A stretch of 64,000 bases of DNA from Clostridia bacterium (GTDB lineage Bacteria > Bacillota > Clostridia > TANB77 > CAG-508), in NCBI GenBank assembly GCA_017517685.1, contig JAFWYK010000011.1, positions 1 to 64,000 of the forward strand, read 5' to 3'. This document shows, in pieces, positions 1 to 9,600 of this stretch. The position numbers and the translations under genes were made by a program. The stretch's first letter is position 1, and each line of letters starts with the position of its first letter. The notes beneath the pieces were generated by a model. The model was not told where the DNA came from. It did not search any database and saw only the letters and a program-made list of their open reading frames with translations.

Positions 1-88
1 ATTACTACCGCTTGGTCTCTTAAAGGATATTTATTGTTTACTTTTCAATGTACTTTTTATTTTTGTTCACAACCTGTGAACGAATTTT
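1..88 (-). other. Start of a probable rRNA-operon leader
   Basis: This segment is the transcribed leader downstream of the last of three leftward promoters and it runs off the window. On the minus strand, around positions 60-42, it carries the stretch AAGTACATTGAAAAGTAAAC. This resembles the boxA-type antitermination sequence of Firmicutes rrn leaders. A shorter relative of it (AAGTACATTAAAAA) lies after the second promoter at about 194-181. The rRNA genes themselves are not in the window, so the assignment is inference from the promoter layout and this motif. Confidence 0.5.
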
Positions 89-117
89 ATTTTAACACAA
101 GAATCAACTATTGTCAA
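65..117 (-). promoter_or_regulatory. rrn-type promoter P1 with 5' stem-loop
   Basis: On the minus strand the -35 box TTGACA (117-112) and the -10 box TAAAAT (94-89) are separated by exactly 17 bp. The -10 is preceded by GTGT, as in the two upstream promoters. The predicted start is near 82. The transcript would begin with a hairpin, GTTCACA / TGTGAAC (arms 81-75 and 71-65, loop of 3). It is the promoter closest to the window edge. Confidence 0.75.
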
Positions 118-193
118 CATATTTTTTAAACTTTTTTTAAAAAAAATTAAAATGTTTTTTCTAGTTAATTTTGTATTAAATTTTTAATGTACT

Positions 194-253
194 TTCGCTT
201 GCATCAAGCAGCGAACTGTTAACTATTCTAACACTTTCAAAATAACTTGTCAA
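194..253 (-). promoter_or_regulatory. rrn-type promoter P2 with 5' stem-loop
   Basis: The -35 box TTGACA (253-248) and the -10 box TAGAAT (230-225) are separated by 17 bp on the minus strand. The predicted start is near 218. It is followed by a stem-loop with arms TTCGCT and AGCGAA (215-210 and 199-194). The -10 context GTGTTAGAAT matches the GTGTTAAAAT of its two neighbours. Confidence 0.75.
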
Positions 254-319
254 CACTTTTTTCAAACTTTTTTTAATTTTTTTTCAAATTATTTTTTGTG
301 TCGAATTTTAACATATTTT

Positions 320-378
320 GTTGTTGTTTTTTGTTCAACAACGTTCCCTATTTTAACACCTTTATTTTGCAAAGTCAA
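320..378 (-). promoter_or_regulatory. rrn-type promoter P3 with 5' stem-loop
   Basis: The -35 box TTGACT (378-373) and the -10 box TAAAAT (355-350) are again 17 bp apart on the minus strand. The predicted start near 343 is followed at once by a hairpin, GTTGTTG / CAACAAC (arms 342-336 and 326-320). It is the promoter most distant from the edge. The spacing between successive -10 boxes is 136 bp (P1 to P2) and 125 bp (P2 to P3). Confidence 0.7.
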
Positions 379-500
379 CACCTTTTTTTAAAAAATTTTA
401 AAATTTTAAAAAATTCTTATTTTTTACCTATTTTTAGATACTTTTATACACATTTTATATACTTTTTATAACTTTCTTCTTATATATATAGGAAAGAAAT

Positions 501-530
501 AAAAAAAGAACTTGCTTTTGCAAGCAAGTC
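501..530 (-). terminator. Terminator of eno
   Basis: An 8-bp stem (ACTTGCTT, 529-522, with its complement at 517-510) and a 4-nt loop are followed on the minus strand by a T-rich run (507-501). It lies about 18 bp past the enolase stop and separates eno from the leftward promoters beyond. Confidence 0.8.
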
Positions 531-547
531 CTTCTTATATATATTGA

Positions 548-1861
<1,314 letters not shown>

Positions 1862-1899
1862 CTATTTTATTTTTTATAATGTTATTATCATTTTATGTT

Positions 1900-1950
1900 T
1901 GGCTGCTCACAGCCATAAAAGATTTTATCATAAAGACAATCCATTTTCAA
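1900..1950 (-). promoter_or_regulatory. eno promoter with 5'-terminal hairpin
   Basis: On the minus strand TTGAAA (1950-1945) and TAAAAT (1927-1922, in the context TGATAAAAT) are 17 bp apart. The predicted start near 1915 coincides with a hairpin TGGCTG-TGAG-CAGCCA (1915-1900). The leader before the enolase ribosome site is about 50 nt. Confidence 0.6.
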
Positions 1951-2010
1951 GTACTTAGTCAAAAGTTCTTACCAATTTACTACTTATATATTCTTTATTG
2001 TATATTTCGG

Positions 2011-2039
2011 TTGATTTTTGACGATATTTTTCTTATAAT
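2011..2039 (+). promoter_or_regulatory. Promoter of the pseudouridine synthase gene, likely leaderless
   Basis: TTGATT (2011-2016) and TATAAT (2034-2039) are 17 bp apart. The predicted transcription start, about 7 nt past the -10, falls on 2046. That is the A of the ATG start codon. No Shine-Dalgarno sequence is seen between the -10 and the ATG. Confidence 0.55.
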
Positions 2040-2045
2040 AACATT

Positions 2046-2924
2046 ATGAGAAAGATAATTGTAAATGAAAAATATAATAATAAGAAATTAAATAGTTTTA
2101 TCCTAGATTCTTTTCCAAACTTAAATAAAAACGCTTTATACAAAGCTTTAAGAAAAAAAGATATTAGAGTTAATGGAAAAAGAGTATCTGATGATGTTAC
2201 AATATACGCTGGAGATGAGATCACAATTTTTATAATTGATGATTTTCTTTTTGGTACTTCAAATATAAATATTGAAGTTGTGTTTGAAGATGATAACATA
2301 ATGGTAATCAATAAACCTGATAATATGTCAGTAACTGATGATAATATTCAATCTAAAACTCTAACAACAATTGTTAAAGAAAAATTTGGAAACAATTTAG
2401 AACCTTGTCATAGATTAGATAGAAATACAAAAGGTTTAATTATCTATGCAAAAAACAAAGAATCATTAGATATCCTATTTGATAAATTTAAAAATAAAGA
2501 AATAGAAAAACATTACTATACTAAAGTATATGGCAATCCAAAAAAAGATCATGATTTATTAAAAGCTTACCTATTTAAAGATAGTAAAAAAAGTTTAGTA
2601 TACATTTCTGATATTCCAAAGAATGATTATTTAGAAATAATTACTGAATATACTGTTTTAAATAAAGATATAAAAAATAATGTAACTTATCTTGATATAA
2701 ATTTACACACTGGTAGAACACATCAAATTAGAGCTCATTTATCACATATTGGTTTGCCTGTAATTGGTGACGGAAAATACGGTATAAATGAAATTAATAA
2801 AAAATTCGGACTTAAGAATCAATTCTTATACAGCTATAAATTAAAATTCAATTTTAAAAATAATAATGGCATTTTAGATTATTTAAATGGAAAAGAAATA
2901 GTTCTTAAAAACTTGCCAAAATAA
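2046..2924 (+). CDS. RluA/RluD-family pseudouridine synthase
   Basis: A 292-residue RNA pseudouridine synthase that isomerises uridines, probably in 23S rRNA. An N-terminal S4-like RNA-binding domain (about residues 10-60) precedes the catalytic domain. That domain has the signature HRLDRNTKGLIIYAK, with the catalytic Asp, and the C-terminal GRTHQIRAHLSHIGLPVIGD. It is one of few plus-strand genes, divergent from eno and convergent with ftsH. The ATG has no ribosome-binding site and sits where transcription is predicted to start. The exact target (RluA, RluC or RluD type) cannot be decided from sequence alone. Confidence 0.92.
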   Translation: MRKIIVNEKYNNKKLNSFILDSFPNLNKNALYKALRKKDIRVNGKRVSDDVTIYAGDEITIFIIDDFLFGTSNINIEVVFEDDNIMVINKPDNMSVTDDNIQSKTLTTIVKEKFGNNLEPCHRLDRNTKGLIIYAKNKESLDILFDKFKNKEIEKHYYTKVYGNPKKDHDLLKAYLFKDSKKSLVYISDIPKNDYLEIITEYTVLNKDIKNNVTYLDINLHTGRTHQIRAHLSHIGLPVIGDGKYGINEINKKFGLKNQFLYSYKLKFNFKNNNGILDYLNGKEIVLKNLPK

Positions 2925-2946
2925 AATATACATATATATAAGAAAA

Positions 2947-2969
2947 AAGATGAAGCTTAGCTTCATCTT
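2947..2969. terminator. Bidirectional terminator between rlu and ftsH
   Basis: A perfect 10-bp stem (AAGATGAAGC and its complement) with a 3-nt loop is flanked by A-rich sequence on the left and T-rich sequence on the right. It can end both of the convergent transcripts. Confidence 0.8.
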
Positions 2970-2978
2970 TTAGTTTTA

Positions 2979-4835
2979 TTATTTAAAAAATTCTTCAAAT
3001 TCTTCTTGAGTAATTTTTTCTTTTTCAAGTAACGCTTGAGCAACTGCATCTAATAAATCCATATTATCTGCTAATATTCTTTGTGCTGTTTTATAAGCGT
3101 CCTCAATCAATTTTTGGACTTGATTTCCAACTTCGTCAATAACTTTATCACCAAAGATTTGTAATTCGTAAGGATCGTCAACCTTAAGTGAAATAGGACC
3201 AATTTTATCGTCCATACCATATACTGTTAGCATATCTTTTGCAATACCAGTAGCAACTTCTATATCGTTACTTGCTCCTGTTGATATTTCATTTAATGCT
3301 AATTTTTCAGCAGCTCTACCACCCATTAAAGCAACCATTTTCTCTAATAATTCAGTTTTAGATACATAGTATTTATCTTCATTTGTTTTATACATTGTGT
3401 ATCCACCAGCTAAACCTCTTGGAATAATAGATACTTCTTTAACTTCTGTTTGAGTTGGTAAGAATTTACTAACTACAGCGTGTCCTGCTTCATGATAAGC
3501 TGTTAATTTTTTATCTTTATCAGATATAACTCTATTTGTTTTTTCTAAACCTACAGTTATTTTCTTAACTGCATTTTCAATATCTTCATTTGATATTTCT
3601 TTATGTTTATTTCTTGTAGCTATAATTGCAGCTTCATTTAATACGTTAGCAAGTTCTGCACCAGTAAATCCTGCTGTATCTCCTGCTATTGATTTTAAAT
3701 CTACATCTGAGGCAAACTTTTTATTTTTACTATGAAGTTTTAATATAGCTTCTCTTCCGTTTAAGTCTGGAGCTGGAATTGTTACTTGTCTATCAAATCT
3801 TCCTGGTCTCAATAATGCTTTATCAAGCATTTCAGGTCTATTTGTAGCAGCTAAAACAATAATTGTTTCTTCTGTATCAAATCCGTCCATTTCAACTAAT
3901 AATTGGTTTAATGTTTGATTGTTTTCTGTTTCTGATCCTGAATTACTTGTTCTTCTTGATCCTATCGCATCGATTTCATCGATGAATATAATACAAGGAG
4001 CCATTTTCTTAGCTTTTTCAAATAATTTTCTAACTCTTGATGCACCAAGACCTGCAAACATTTCGATAAATTCAGAACCACTCATTGATATAAATGGTAC
4101 TCCTGCTTCACCAGCAATTGCTTTTGCAATTAATGTTTTACCTGTACCTGGTTTACCATATAAAAGAATTCCTTTTGGGATTTTAGCACCCATTTCATAA
4201 TATGCTTCTGGTTTCTTTAAGAAATCAACAATTTCAATTAATTCATTTTTTTCTTCATCAAGACCTGCAATATCATCAAATCTTACATCTGATTTTTTGC
4301 TACCATCTTCTCCACCGTATACTTTTCCACTATCTCCGCCAAGACCTTGCATTTTAAAGATCATAAACATTAATACAACTAATAATATAGTTGGTAAGAA
4401 AGAGAATAAAGCATCAGTAACTCTTAAGAATATATTTACTGGTTCTTGTTTTAAATTAATTTCAACATTATCTTTATCAACTTTTTCTTGAACTAATTCT
4501 GTAAAGGCTTGAACACTTGGTACCATAACAGTTTTTTGTCTATCTTTTTCTTCACCTTCACCCTTTAAAGTAACTGTTACTACATTACTTCCAGTTGTCA
4601 TTTCTAATTTTTCAACTTCACCTTTATTAATTGTAGTAATAAGTTCTGTATATGCTAATTCTTTTTCTTTAGCTTCTGGTGTTTGAGTATTAAAATAATA
4701 AATAACACCTGCACCTACTAAACAAAGAATTATTAAAGCTATTAACACTACAGTTTTTAATAGTTCAATTTTCTCTTCTTTAGATTTTTTCTCTTTTGAA
4801 TTCTTTTCATTTGGTTTCTTTTTTTCTTTTCCCAT
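2979..4835 (-). CDS. ftsH: ATP-dependent membrane zinc protease FtsH
   Basis: A membrane-anchored AAA+ protease for quality control of membrane and cytoplasmic proteins. Order of parts: basic N-terminus, TM at about 27-48, extracytoplasmic domain, TM at about 136-161, AAA module and zinc protease domain with AYHEAGHAVVS (HExxH 448-452). Walker B is CIIFIDEIDA (281-290), and the second region of homology (TNRPEMLDKALLRPGRFD) is intact. Two motifs differ from the usual family sequence. The P-loop reads GKPGTGKT (227-234) instead of GPPGTGKT, and the pore loop reads MFAGLG (259-264) instead of MFVGVG. The protein is about 618 residues, a normal length. A second, canonical FtsH elsewhere in the genome is possible. 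Confidence 0.95.
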   Translation of the reverse strand: MGKEKKKPNEKNSKEKKSKEEKIELLKTVVLIALIILCLVGAGVIYYFNTQTPEAKEKELAYTELITTINKGEVEKLEMTTGSNVVTVTLKGEGEEKDRQKTVMVPSVQAFTELVQEKVDKDNVEINLKQEPVNIFLRVTDALFSFLPTILLVVLMFMIFKMQGLGGDSGKVYGGEDGSKKSDVRFDDIAGLDEEKNELIEIVDFLKKPEAYYEMGAKIPKGILLYGKPGTGKTLIAKAIAGEAGVPFISMSGSEFIEMFAGLGASRVRKLFEKAKKMAPCIIFIDEIDAIGSRRTSNSGSETENNQTLNQLLVEMDGFDTEETIIVLAATNRPEMLDKALLRPGRFDRQVTIPAPDLNGREAILKLHSKNKKFASDVDLKSIAGDTAGFTGAELANVLNEAAIIATRNKHKEISNEDIENAVKKITVGLEKTNRVISDKDKKLTAYHEAGHAVVSKFLPTQTEVKEVSIIPRGLAGGYTMYKTNEDKYYVSKTELLEKMVALMGGRAAEKLALNEISTGASNDIEVATGIAKDMLTVYGMDDKIGPISLKVDDPYELQIFGDKVIDEVGNQVQKLIEDAYKTAQRILADNMDLLDAVAQALLEKEKITQEEFEEFFK

Positions 4836-4856
4836 AATTCTACATTCCTTTATAAT

Positions 4857-5954
4857 TTATATTTCTGAATCGTCTGGCTCTTTTTCTTCTGGTTTTTCTT
4901 TATTATTTTCAGTTTCAGAAACTTCATTTTCTTGTTTTTCAACTGGAGATTCTTCTTCAGTTTTTTCTTCTGGTTTTACTTCTTTATTTTCTTCTTCAAG
5001 TTCTTTTTTTACTTTTTCTTGAACTTCTAATATTTTTTGAAGTTCTTCTTTTTGTTTAATTAAATCATATTTTATCATGAATATTGCTGCTATGATATAA
5101 ATATAACCTATCACTAAGTATACTACATCAAAATATTCAATATATAATCCTGTTGCTATATTAGCAGTTGAATATGCACCTTTAAGTACAAATGAAAGTG
5201 ATAATGAATATATTGCAAGTGCTAACATTGGTGATAATTTAAATCTAACCCCTAAGAACATAGCTGCAACATAACCAATTAATGCAACAACACATACATC
5301 TCCAAACATTTGTAAGAATTCACTTACATATACTGCACAAGCTACTGGAAAGAATGTACTTGCTGTTACTGCCGGTATAACATCTTCTTCAACTATTGTT
5401 TCAAATTCTTCTTTACCTGAAAACTTAAATTCTGGATATGATCCAAGAAGTACTTTATATTCCATCTCTTGTTTAGAGAATTCATATAATTCATCTTCAG
5501 ATATTGATGTATCCATTAAATTAACATCATCTTTTAATGCATAAGCGCATACATACGCTTTATCTTTTAAGAATATTACCGCAATTTCTGTTGAGCCAAC
5601 TTTTGCTTCATATTCTTTCATTGTTTCTTCAGATACAGTTTCATCTGTATTTACAAACATTCTAAAATTATATTTTTCATCATAAGCATCAACTTTTTGC
5701 TCTGATTTTAACACGCCATCTGTAAATGACATTTCTGGCATTTCATTTCTAATATAAGAAAGTATAGTATTAGATAAACTATAGTGATAAGCAAAAGTCA
5801 TACATAATACTATTAATAGCATAAGTATCGCAAAAAATTTAAAAGCTTTCCAAAAACTTTCTGCTAAAAACATTCCATATTCTTCTAAATTAAATATTGC
5901 AATTTTTAGTCTTTTAAAAAATCCTATTTTCTTTTCTTTTTTCATTGGGTCCAT
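4857..5954 (-). CDS. DUF1189-like membrane protein
   Basis: A 365-residue membrane protein of unknown function that resembles the DUF1189 family. It has one TM near the N-terminus (about 40-60), an extracytoplasmic domain of about 130 residues and then three or four TM segments (about 195-300). The cytoplasmic tail is long, highly charged and Glu/Lys-rich, and probably coiled coil or disordered. The start codon directly follows the stop of the alanine racemase gene (TAGATG), so the two are probably translationally coupled. A second ATG three codons on is an alternative start. The role may be linked to the envelope genes upstream, but that is inference from context. Confidence 0.75.
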   Translation of the reverse strand: MDPMKKEKKIGFFKRLKIAIFNLEEYGMFLAESFWKAFKFFAILMLLIVLCMTFAYHYSLSNTILSYIRNEMPEMSFTDGVLKSEQKVDAYDEKYNFRMFVNTDETVSEETMKEYEAKVGSTEIAVIFLKDKAYVCAYALKDDVNLMDTSISEDELYEFSKQEMEYKVLLGSYPEFKFSGKEEFETIVEEDVIPAVTASTFFPVACAVYVSEFLQMFGDVCVVALIGYVAAMFLGVRFKLSPMLALAIYSLSLSFVLKGAYSTANIATGLYIEYFDVVYLVIGYIYIIAAIFMIKYDLIKQKEELQKILEVQEKVKKELEEENKEVKPEEKTEEESPVEKQENEVSETENNKEKPEEKEPDDSEI

Positions 5955-7061
5955 CTATATATACTCCCTTCTAATCTTTTCATTTGTTAAAAAAGGTTTT
6001 ATTGTTGGTATCTCAACTATTGTACCTTCTTTTATATTTTCGCTTCCTGTTATATCAACAATCGCGTGATACATGCCAAGTCTACCAAGCACTTTATATT
6101 CTTTCCCATTAATGTTAACTTTTAACGAGTTATCTTTAAAAATTCTTTTTATTTCTCTTAGTACTGATATAATATTATTTTTAAATGAATAATCATCTCT
6201 ATCTTTATTTAAATTAAAGCCATCCATATATCCTACTGGAATAACAGCAACTTTAGTTTCCTTTTTTGTAGTATACGAATTACCATAGCTTACATTATAA
6301 CCTTTTGGTAAGTCTTTTACTTCAACTACTGCTGTTGTAAATACACCAGTCTTTTTAATGTTTTCACATTTAACAACAGATCTTCCTTGTATAATAGATC
6401 CTACTCTAATAGCATCTAAAACCATATTTGGATATTTTAAAAATGTAGTTGTAGCAGCACAGTGTCTTATTCCGCATTCAAATCCTGCTTCTTTAATTTT
6501 TTCTGTAACTTTTATAAATCTTGAATACTGACAATTTGTCCACTTTTGATCTACAGCATTTGAAAAATGGGTATAAATTCCTTTAATATTTAAGAAATTA
6601 TAATCTTTATAAACATTAATTATCTCTTCAATATTAGTATATAGGAAACCAAATCTTGCAAAACCTGTATCAACTTTAACATGAACATCTACTTTATCTT
6701 TTCCTAGTTTATCTAAAATTTTCTTAATTAAATCAATTTCATATAAACTTCCAACAGTTAATGTAACATCATTTTTTATCAAAGCTTCTAATTCATCTTC
6801 TTCAACGACAGGAGATAGCATTAACACTTCAGTTTTTATATCATTTTCTTTTAATGTTAACGCTTCTTCTGTTACAGCAACGGCAAGGATATCAACACTG
6901 TTTTCATCTAAAAATTTAGATATTTGAACAAGATCCATTCCTACACCGTTATCTTTAACAACTACAATAATTTTTGCTTCTTTATTTTCTTTATATAGTT
7001 TTTCTTTTATTACTTCAAGATTACTCTTTAATATATCTTTACTAATTACTACCTTTTTCAT
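5955..7061 (-). CDS. alr: Alanine racemase-like PLP enzyme
   Basis: A fold type III PLP amino-acid racemase, expected to make D-alanine for peptidoglycan. Conserved elements seen are the lysine segment IIVVVK (K36), KVDTGFARFGF (Lys and Arg of the active-site network), THFSNA, IRVGSIIQG, VSYGNSYT with the second catalytic Tyr, and VIPVGYMDGFN. The usual KADAYGHG loop is degenerate here (KDNGVGMD) and lacks the tyrosine that contacts the PLP phosphate. Length (368) is normal. It lies between a FemX-type gene and a DUF1189 gene, which supports a cell-wall role. Another amino-acid specificity is possible. Confidence 0.85.
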   Translation of the reverse strand: MKKVVISKDILKSNLEVIKEKLYKENKEAKIIVVVKDNGVGMDLVQISKFLDENSVDILAVAVTEEALTLKENDIKTEVLMLSPVVEEDELEALIKNDVTLTVGSLYEIDLIKKILDKLGKDKVDVHVKVDTGFARFGFLYTNIEEIINVYKDYNFLNIKGIYTHFSNAVDQKWTNCQYSRFIKVTEKIKEAGFECGIRHCAATTTFLKYPNMVLDAIRVGSIIQGRSVVKCENIKKTGVFTTAVVEVKDLPKGYNVSYGNSYTTKKETKVAVIPVGYMDGFNLNKDRDDYSFKNNIISVLREIKRIFKDNSLKVNINGKEYKVLGRLGMYHAIVDITGSENIKEGTIVEIPTIKPFLTNEKIRREYI

Positions 7062-7080
7062 TTCTACCTTTTATCTACTT

Positions 7081-8139
7081 TTATTTTTTTGAAAATTTCT
7101 TTTTAATAGTTCTTAATGTTCTAAATGATTTTTCTGCAAATTTATATGCTTTATATACCAAAGGTTTATATGGAAGATAAATCTCTCCAATAAATTCTGT
7201 AAATTCTGCATTAAATCCTTTTTTAAATCTATATAATCCGTATTGAGGATGTGATTCATCAACAACTCCAGAAACTCCTCTAAAGTCATACATATCTGCA
7301 CCTCTTTGAATTGCTTCTTGAATCATTGTCCATTGTAGTAAATAATTAGGCATTAGATTTCTATGTTTATTACTACTTGCTCCATATAAATACCATACTT
7401 TATTTCCATACATAATTGGAATAATTCCGGCTATTGGTTCATTTTCATGATAAGCCATTAATAATTTCATATGTCCTAGTGGAACAAGTTCATCATACAT
7501 TTTTTCGAAATAAGAAAGTGATCTAATAATAAAATTATCTCTTTCTCCTGTTACAACCATGATATTATGAAAATCTTTTAAATCTTCTTTAGTACCTTCT
7601 TTAACAACAACACCTTTTTTTGTTGCTAAACGTACATTATATCTTGTTTTTTGATGGAAATCAGCAAACACTTGATCTTCTGTTTTTCCTTTTAAATCTA
7701 ATCTAAAAACAAATCTTGGTTGTATTTCATCTTTGAAATCTTTACCATCATCTTTTATTTTAAAACCATTTCTAGAAACAATACTTCTAAATTCTTCATC
7801 TGATTTTAAAATATCTGGTTCTACTCTAAGTACAAACGCTTTATATTTTTTAGCTAGAGCATTTGCTCCTTCAACTAAATCTTTAATAACTTCCTCATCA
7901 TGTATGTCACAAACTGGACCTCTTGCTGAATACATTATATTTCCAAATATTGGTATTTTTCTTATCCAAACACAAAGACTTCCTCTTATATTTCCATCTT
8001 TATCTTCTGATAATATAACTTCTTTTATCCAACTTGTTTTTACTTTACCCCATTCTAAAGATTGTTGAAAATTACATCTATCATGTGATTCTAAAAAACT
8101 TTTATAACGCTCGATATCTTTTTCTTCTAATAACTTCAC
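7081..8139 (-). CDS. FemX/FemAB-type peptidoglycan bridge aminoacyltransferase
   Basis: A FemABX-family tRNA-dependent aminoacyltransferase that adds amino acids to the lipid II stem peptide. Two GNAT-like halves are seen. The family-type central segment HQKTRYNVRLATKKG is followed by the C-terminal MYDFRGVSG and a basic tail. I place the start at the GTG at 8139, which has GGAGG 5 nt upstream. An in-frame TTG at 8151 would lie inside the ribosome site. The length is then 352 aa. It follows cysS after only 14 bp and precedes alr, so it probably belongs to one transcript with cell-wall functions. Confidence 0.92.
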   Translation of the reverse strand: MKLLEEKDIERYKSFLESHDRCNFQQSLEWGKVKTSWIKEVILSEDKDGNIRGSLCVWIRKIPIFGNIMYSARGPVCDIHDEEVIKDLVEGANALAKKYKAFVLRVEPDILKSDEEFRSIVSRNGFKIKDDGKDFKDEIQPRFVFRLDLKGKTEDQVFADFHQKTRYNVRLATKKGVVVKEGTKEDLKDFHNIMVVTGERDNFIIRSLSYFEKMYDELVPLGHMKLLMAYHENEPIAGIIPIMYGNKVWYLYGASSNKHRNLMPNYLLQWTMIQEAIQRGADMYDFRGVSGVVDESHPQYGLYRFKKGFNAEFTEFIGEIYLPYKPLVYKAYKFAEKSFRTLRTIKKKFSKK

Positions 8140-8153
8140 AATGTCCTCCAAAA

Positions 8154-9536
8154 TTATTTTTCTACTATTGTACCTTCTTTACTATCTTTTACAGTATATC
8201 CTTTTTCTATTAAAAGATCTCTAATTCTATCAGATTCTGCCCAATTTTTATTAGCTCTAGCTTCATTTCTTTCAGCAACTAATTTTTGAATTTCTTCTGG
8301 TAAAACATTTTCTTCTTTTTGATAATCTTTTAAATTTAAACCTAAAACTTCATCAAATTTTAGTAATAAATTTTGTAATTTTTTAGATTTATTTGGATTT
8401 TTAATAACATCCCAAACTACACTCATTGCAACTGGCATATTTAAATCATCATTAATTGCTTCTAAGAATCTTTCTTCATAAGATTTAATTTCTTCATCAG
8501 AAACATCTTCTGTTCCTTCTTGATGTTTTAAATAACCTTCTCTTAATCTACTTAAAGCAACTTTTGCTGCTTCCATAGCTTCAAATGTAAAGTTAATTTG
8601 AGCTCTATAGTTTGATGTATAGTTAAACATTCTATATACTAGTGGTTCAAAACCTTTTTCTTCTAAATCAGCTAATGTATATAGATTATTTAAACTCTTA
8701 GACATTTTTCCACCATTAATTTGTAAAAATTCTACGTGCATCCAGAAGTTTGCTGGTATTTTACCGCAGAAACCTTTACTTTGTGCAATTTCATTTTCAT
8801 GGTGAATTGGAATATGATCAACTCCACCTGTGTGAATATCGAAATGATCTCCTAAGTATTTATATCCCATAGCTGAGCACTCTAAGTGCCATCCTGGATA
8901 TGATTTTCCAAAGAATGAATCCCATTTCATAATATGATTTTCTGGAGCTTTAATCCATAAAGCAAAGTCTGATATATTTTTCTTATTTTGATCAAACTCA
9001 ACTCTTGCTCCAGCTTTTTGATCATCAACATTTCTATTTGATAATACGCCATACTTATCTAATTTTGCAGTATCAAAATATACTGTATCTTCTGTTTGAT
9101 ATGTGTATCCGTTATCTATAATCTTCTTTACGTATTCTTCCATAACATCGATATGTTCTGTTGCTCTAGCAATTATTTCTGGTCTATCAACATTTAATTT
9201 ATCAATGTCAGCTAAGAATGCGTTCATATAAAATTCTGCAATTTCAAATGGATTTTTATTTTCTCTTTTTGCCGCTTTCATCATTTTATCTTCGCCTTCA
9301 TCAGCATCTGATACTAAATGACCTACGTCAGTAATATTCATAACATGTTTTAAATTATATCCATTATATTTTAAAACTCTTCTTAAATTATCCATAAACA
9401 AATATGCTCTTAGATTTCCTATATGAGCAAAATAATAAACAGTAGGACCACATGAATACATTCTAATCTCTTTGCTATCTATTGGTGTAAATTCTTCTTT
9501 TTTTCTACTTAACGTGTTGTAAAATTTTATACTCAT
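8154..9536 (-). CDS. cysS: Cysteinyl-tRNA synthetase
   Basis: A class I aminoacyl-tRNA synthetase charging tRNA-Cys. Seen are CGPTVYYFAHIGN near the N-terminus (zinc ligand C29 and the HIGH motif as HIGN), GWHLECSAMG and HTGGVDHIPIHHENE with further zinc ligands, and KMSKSLNN. Length 460 is usual. The start has AGGAGAG upstream. It is the first gene of a probable cysS-femX-alr-DUF1189 run. A strong hairpin lies just upstream at 9568-9587. Confidence 0.97.
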   Translation of the reverse strand: MSIKFYNTLSRKKEEFTPIDSKEIRMYSCGPTVYYFAHIGNLRAYLFMDNLRRVLKYNGYNLKHVMNITDVGHLVSDADEGEDKMMKAAKRENKNPFEIAEFYMNAFLADIDKLNVDRPEIIARATEHIDVMEEYVKKIIDNGYTYQTEDTVYFDTAKLDKYGVLSNRNVDDQKAGARVEFDQNKKNISDFALWIKAPENHIMKWDSFFGKSYPGWHLECSAMGYKYLGDHFDIHTGGVDHIPIHHENEIAQSKGFCGKIPANFWMHVEFLQINGGKMSKSLNNLYTLADLEEKGFEPLVYRMFNYTSNYRAQINFTFEAMEAAKVALSRLREGYLKHQEGTEDVSDEEIKSYEERFLEAINDDLNMPVAMSVVWDVIKNPNKSKKLQNLLLKFDEVLGLNLKDYQKEENVLPEEIQKLVAERNEARANKNWAESDRIRDLLIEKGYTVKDSKEGTIVEK

Positions 9537-9567
9537 GTTTATCTCTCCTTTTTATATTAATTTTCAT

Positions 9568-9587
9568 GGGCGGTATTTAAACCGCCC
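9568..9587 (-). terminator. GC-rich hairpin between pbp1A and cysS
   Basis: A perfect 7-bp stem, GGGCGGT/ACCGCCC, with a 6-nt loop stands out in AT-rich DNA. On the minus strand it is followed by ATGAAAATTAAT rather than a T run. It is therefore either a weak terminator of the PBP gene or a mRNA processing or stabilising element ahead of cysS. Confidence 0.5.
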
Positions 9588-9600
9588 TTATATTTATTCT

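Noticed and set aside
1..547. CRISPR-like repeats in the left-edge region
   Set aside because: The three similar units are promoters with variable spacers and hairpins, not exact direct repeats with unique spacers.
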